From positions 2,232,001-2,296,000 of the forward strand of contig CBDCCT010000002.1 of assembly GCA_965214995.1 (NCBI GenBank): a stretch of 64,000 nucleotides of DNA, in the 5' to 3' direction. Source of the DNA: CBDCCT01 sp965214995 (GTDB lineage Bacteria; Deinococcota; Deinococci; Deinococcales; Trueperaceae). Shown here in pieces: positions 61,501 through 64,000 of this stretch; position 1 is the first letter of the stretch, and every line of letters begins with the position of its first letter. The notes under the pieces are model-generated. The model had not been told where the DNA came from, searched no databases, and was given only the letters and a program-made list of their open reading frames with translations. Position numbers and translations under genes: made by a program.

Positions 61501-62241
61501 ATGACGAGCTTCAAGTTGCTTCTCAAACTGGCGCTACGCGACCGCATCTCGCTCGGCTGGGCGCTCCTTTTCCCGCTCGGGCTGATGATTGCGATGAGCC
61601 TCTTTTTCGACGACCCCCTCTACCGCACGCGCCTGCTCGCGGGTCTGCTGGCGATAAGCGCACTCTTTTACATCGCTTACGGGATGGCGTTCGACGTGCT
61701 GGGGCAGCGCAACCGCGGGGTATACAAGCTGCTCAGGATAACGCCCGTGCGCACGCCCATCTTTATCGTCCGGCTGGCTTTGGCGCGCAGCGTCGTCGCG
61801 CTCGGTTGCACCTTGGCCGTGCTCGCCGCGGGGCTCGTCATCCTCCGGGTGCCGTTCAACATCGCGGGCTTGCCTATGCTCTTCGTCGTGCTGGCGCTCG
61901 GCATGGTGGCGTTCACATTTTTGGGCTTTGTCATCGGCAATTTGGGTAACGAAGAGTCGGGGGTCGCCACGCTCACGAACGTCGTCACGCTGCCGCTGCT
62001 CTTTCTTACCGAGACGTTTTACAGCCTTGAGAGCGCGCCCCTTTGGATACGGATGTTGCGGGATGCGCTGCCTTTTAATCACTTTTTGAACGCGATTCGA
62101 GCCCCTCTCGAGGGCCACCCAAGCGCCGCTATCGTCCCTCTGCTCGTCGTTTTGGGGTACGGCGTCCTCTTTTTGGGCCTGTCCACCCTGACGTTTCGCT
62201 GGGACGCGGCTGCGCCCGTCGGCGGCAGGCTCACGGCTTAG
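61501..62241 (+). CDS. ABC-2 type exporter permease
   Basis: A 246-aa inner-membrane protein with six hydrophobic helices and the ABC-2 family pattern: FKLLLKLALRDRISLGWALLFPLGLMIAMSLFF, RGVYKLLRITPVRTPIFIV, and a C-terminal MLRDALPFNHFLNAIRAPLEGH. Partner of the preceding ATPase. Starts immediately after it with GAGGATTAGC. Confidence 0.92.
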   Translation: MTSFKLLLKLALRDRISLGWALLFPLGLMIAMSLFFDDPLYRTRLLAGLLAISALFYIAYGMAFDVLGQRNRGVYKLLRITPVRTPIFIVRLALARSVVALGCTLAVLAAGLVILRVPFNIAGLPMLFVVLALGMVAFTFLGFVIGNLGNEESGVATLTNVVTLPLLFLTETFYSLESAPLWIRMLRDALPFNHFLNAIRAPLEGHPSAAIVPLLVVLGYGVLFLGLSTLTFRWDAAAPVGGRLTA

Positions 62242-62313
62242 GCTGAGAAAACGCTCCTCGCGCTTTACACGAGGCTGCCTGTATCCGGCGTGTTGATATG
62301 TTAAAAATAAAGG

Positions 62314-63186
62314 ATGTCGAGAATCGTGTTGGGAAACCGCGGCAGCGCGCTCGCGCTGTCGGGGGCCAGGGCTGTACTTTCCGAGCTTAGCGCGGAGTGG
62401 CCGGACGTTCAAATTGTGCAACGGACCATCCAGGGGGCCGCACGTAACGGGTACACGGGGGCGGACGAGCTTCTGGACGCGCTCGCCAAGGAAAGGGTCA
62501 ACATTGCGCTCCTAAGCCTCGAGGCGCTGCTGCCGACCCTGCCCGACGGCCTCACCCTGGCCGCCGTGACCAAGAGGTTGGAGCCCAGGGCCGCGCTCCT
62601 CACCAGGGGCAAAAAAACGCTCGAGACATTGGGCGAGGGGGCCGTGGTGGGCGTCGCCACGCCGCGCGACGAGGCTTTCTTGCGCGCGCGCCGTCCGGAC
62701 GTCCAGACCCAAACGCTTTCGGGCTCGCTTGACGACGACCTCTCGAGCCTGGCCGCGGGCGACCTCCACGCGCTCCTCGTGCCGGGCTCGAGCCTCATCA
62801 GGTTGGAGCGTCGCGGGCTCCTGGAAACGCTCCTCGTGCCGAGCGTGTTCACGCCCGCGCCGGGTCAGGGCGCGCTCGGGCTGGTGGTGCGCGAGGACGA
62901 CTTTTTGGCCTCGGACCTCTCCTACACGCTCCAGCACCGCCCGTCTTTCGACCGCGCCGCCGCCGAGCGCGCTTTTGCGCGTCCCTTTGACGAGCCGAGG
63001 TTCGCGGTCGGGGCCCTGGCGTCGGTGAGCGACGAGGGTGAGCTGAGCCTTTTCGGGGCGCTCGTGGACGTGACGAGCGGTTTCGTCATCCAGGCCGAGA
63101 CGAGCGGCGACGCGAGCGAGGCCGAGGAGGTGGGGCGCGAACTCTCTTTGGACGTGCTCGAGCAGCTTAAGGGCCGCGTTTCCTGA
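62314..63186 (+). CDS. HemC-like paralogue lacking catalytic residues
   Basis: A 290-aa protein with porphobilinogen deaminase architecture. RGSALALSGA matches HemC RKSQLALWQA; ADELLDALAKERVNIALLSLEALLPTLPDGLTLAAVTKRLEPRAALL matches the HemC segment around VAVHSHKDLPS; VFTPAPGQGALGLVVREDD matches FVPAPAQGVLALEIRRDD. But the catalytic Asp and its His/Lys neighbours are replaced (LLSLEALLP), the substrate-binding arginines are lost (VATPRDEA, SGSLDDDL), and the cofactor Cys is absent (RFAVGALASV). It is therefore unlikely to make hydroxymethylbilane. Start ATG 62314 at an AAAGG site. It is followed by a thioredoxin-like and a CcdA-like gene, not by other heme-synthesis genes. Confidence 0.82.
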   Translation: MSRIVLGNRGSALALSGARAVLSELSAEWPDVQIVQRTIQGAARNGYTGADELLDALAKERVNIALLSLEALLPTLPDGLTLAAVTKRLEPRAALLTRGKKTLETLGEGAVVGVATPRDEAFLRARRPDVQTQTLSGSLDDDLSSLAAGDLHALLVPGSSLIRLERRGLLETLLVPSVFTPAPGQGALGLVVREDDFLASDLSYTLQHRPSFDRAAAERAFARPFDEPRFAVGALASVSDEGELSLFGALVDVTSGFVIQAETSGDASEAEEVGRELSLDVLEQLKGRVS

Positions 63187-63322
63187 GCCTGTCTTTTCAA
63201 CCCTTTTCTCAACCCTGTCTTCTTAGCCTCGTCAAACCCAATACGGCGGCGCGCGGGCGTTTCCTCTACCATCGGCTCATGAGGTTCTGTATTTGTGAAC
63301 AGCGTTACTCGAGGAGGAGATG

Positions 63323-63874
63323 ATGCGCCGCCTCGTCTTGCTCGCCGTCTTCACCTTTTTTCTCGGTATTACTTTCGCGCAGCGCGTGGGCGACGCGGCC
63401 CCGGACTTTCGGCTCGTGGACGCCGCGGGCGAGCCCGTGTCGCTCTCGAGCTTTGCGGGCACGCCCGTCGTGCTCAATTTCTGGGCCTCCTGGTGCCCCC
63501 CCTGCGTCGAGGAGTTGCCGCTCTTTGATAGGCTCGAGGGTGAAATCAACGAGGCTGAAGACGCGCCCAAAGTCAAAGTCCTGCTCGTCAACAATAACGA
63601 AGACCCGGAAGCGGCGGTAAGCTTTTTAGAAAACTTGGGCGTCTCCCTTCCGTCCGGCTTTGACGCCACGAGAGACGCACGTGAGACGTTCCGTGCGCAG
63701 GGCGAAACGCTCGACACGACGCAGGAGGTGCTTAAGCGTTACCGGGTGCGCGGTATGCCGACTACATTTTTTATCGGTGCTGATGGTGTCATACGCGCGG
63801 TCACGGTCGGTGGGCTCACGCCCGCCGAGGCCGCGGAAAACCTAGCCGCCATCGGCGTAAGTTGGCAACCGTGA
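63323..63874 (+). CDS. TlpA/ResA-like membrane or periplasmic thioredoxin
   Basis: A 183-aa thiol-disulfide oxidoreductase. A signal sequence (MRRLVLLAVFTFFLGITFAQ) precedes the domain; the redox motif WCPPC sits in VVLNFWASWCPPCVEELPLF near residue 60, and the cis-Pro is in VRGMPTTFFIG. This is the ResA/CcmG type that reduces apocytochrome c. Two adjacent ATGs exist; 63323 has better spacing from GAGGAGG than 63320. The stop overlaps the next gene by 4 nt. Confidence 0.92.
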   Translation: MRRLVLLAVFTFFLGITFAQRVGDAAPDFRLVDAAGEPVSLSSFAGTPVVLNFWASWCPPCVEELPLFDRLEGEINEAEDAPKVKVLLVNNNEDPEAAVSFLENLGVSLPSGFDATRDARETFRAQGETLDTTQEVLKRYRVRGMPTTFFIGADGVIRAVTVGGLTPAEAAENLAAIGVSWQP

Positions 63875-64000
63875 GTGGCTCCGCAGTGACGAATGACGGG
63901 GCGCGCTCCGTACGGCTGCGCGTCACCCTCCACAGCCTCGCCTTTCTTTTTGGCTTGAGCCTCGTGTTCGTCGCCTTGGGCTTTTCGGCGGGCTTCATCA
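63871..64000 (+). CDS. CcdA-like cytochrome c biogenesis protein (5' part)
   Basis: Only the first 43 residues are in the window. After a short hydrophilic start, VRLRVTLHSLAFLFGLSLVFVALGFSAGFI matches the beginning of the CcdA/DsbD transmembrane domain, which passes electrons to periplasmic thioredoxins. GTG overlaps the stop of the thioredoxin-like gene (GTGA). CcdA plus a ResA-like protein is a known electron-delivery pair. The frame continues past the window edge. Confidence 0.7.
   Translation, partial: MSGSAVTNDGARSVRLRVTLHSLAFLFGLSLVFVALGFSAGFI

Overview
The window is about 64 kb of GC-rich, gene-dense bacterial chromosome. I read it as a member of the Deinococcota, possibly the Truepera side of that phylum. 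Three things point there. Many genes have a TANNNT -10 box only 5-7 nt before the start codon, which implies leaderless mRNA, a habit well known in Deinococcus. The gene content fits (polyphosphate glucokinase, DUF2237, TelA, a hemACDB cluster). CTCGAG occurs far more often than base composition predicts. The species assignment is inference; no rRNA or other marker gene is present. I found no tRNA, rRNA, CRISPR array, prophage or intact insertion sequence.

Layout. 0.1-4.5 kb: a sugar ABC transporter on the minus strand, divergent from an inositol-dehydrogenase-like enzyme. 4.5-9 kb: a glyoxalase-like protein, TelA with a decayed partner gene, and an M20 dipeptidase. 9-13.3 kb: two toxin-antitoxin pairs (MazEF-like and RelE/ParE-like) around a LysE exporter, DUF2237, a streptomycin-kinase-like protein and GluQ. 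13.3-21.7 kb: xpt coupled to an unrecognised 42-aa gene, a diguanylate cyclase, hflX, a secreted protein, pncB and a thiolase. 21.8-27.6 kb: hemACDB followed by a sensor kinase and response regulator. 27.6-41.8 kb: mixed metabolic genes, a duplicated acidic lipoprotein, ppgK, a ferredoxin, an aminotransferase, murJ and a secreted beta-helix protein. 42.2-45.2 kb: an AT-rich restriction-modification island. 45.3-51.0 kb: an overlapping operon for urate breakdown (uraD, uricase, a DinB-like gene, uraH, allC, allB, allE). 51-54 kb: a trypsin-like protease without a signal peptide, a flavin reductase and a cytochrome P450. 54-56.5 kb: 5-oxoprolinase genes (pxpA and a pxpB-pxpC fusion). 56.9-59.9 kb: a TRAP transporter. 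60.1-64 kb: a PadR-regulated ABC exporter, a HemC-like protein that lacks the catalytic residues, a TlpA-like thioredoxin and the start of a CcdA-like protein.

The most distinctive points are the HemC-like paralogue without catalytic residues beside thiol-redox genes, the compact restriction system with a fused methylase/specificity protein, the 42-aa leaderless gene coupled to xpt, the duplicated lipoprotein, and several decayed genes: an IclR regulator, a DUF3368 PIN-like toxin, a solute-binding/VWA protein and a metallo-beta-lactamase-like tail.
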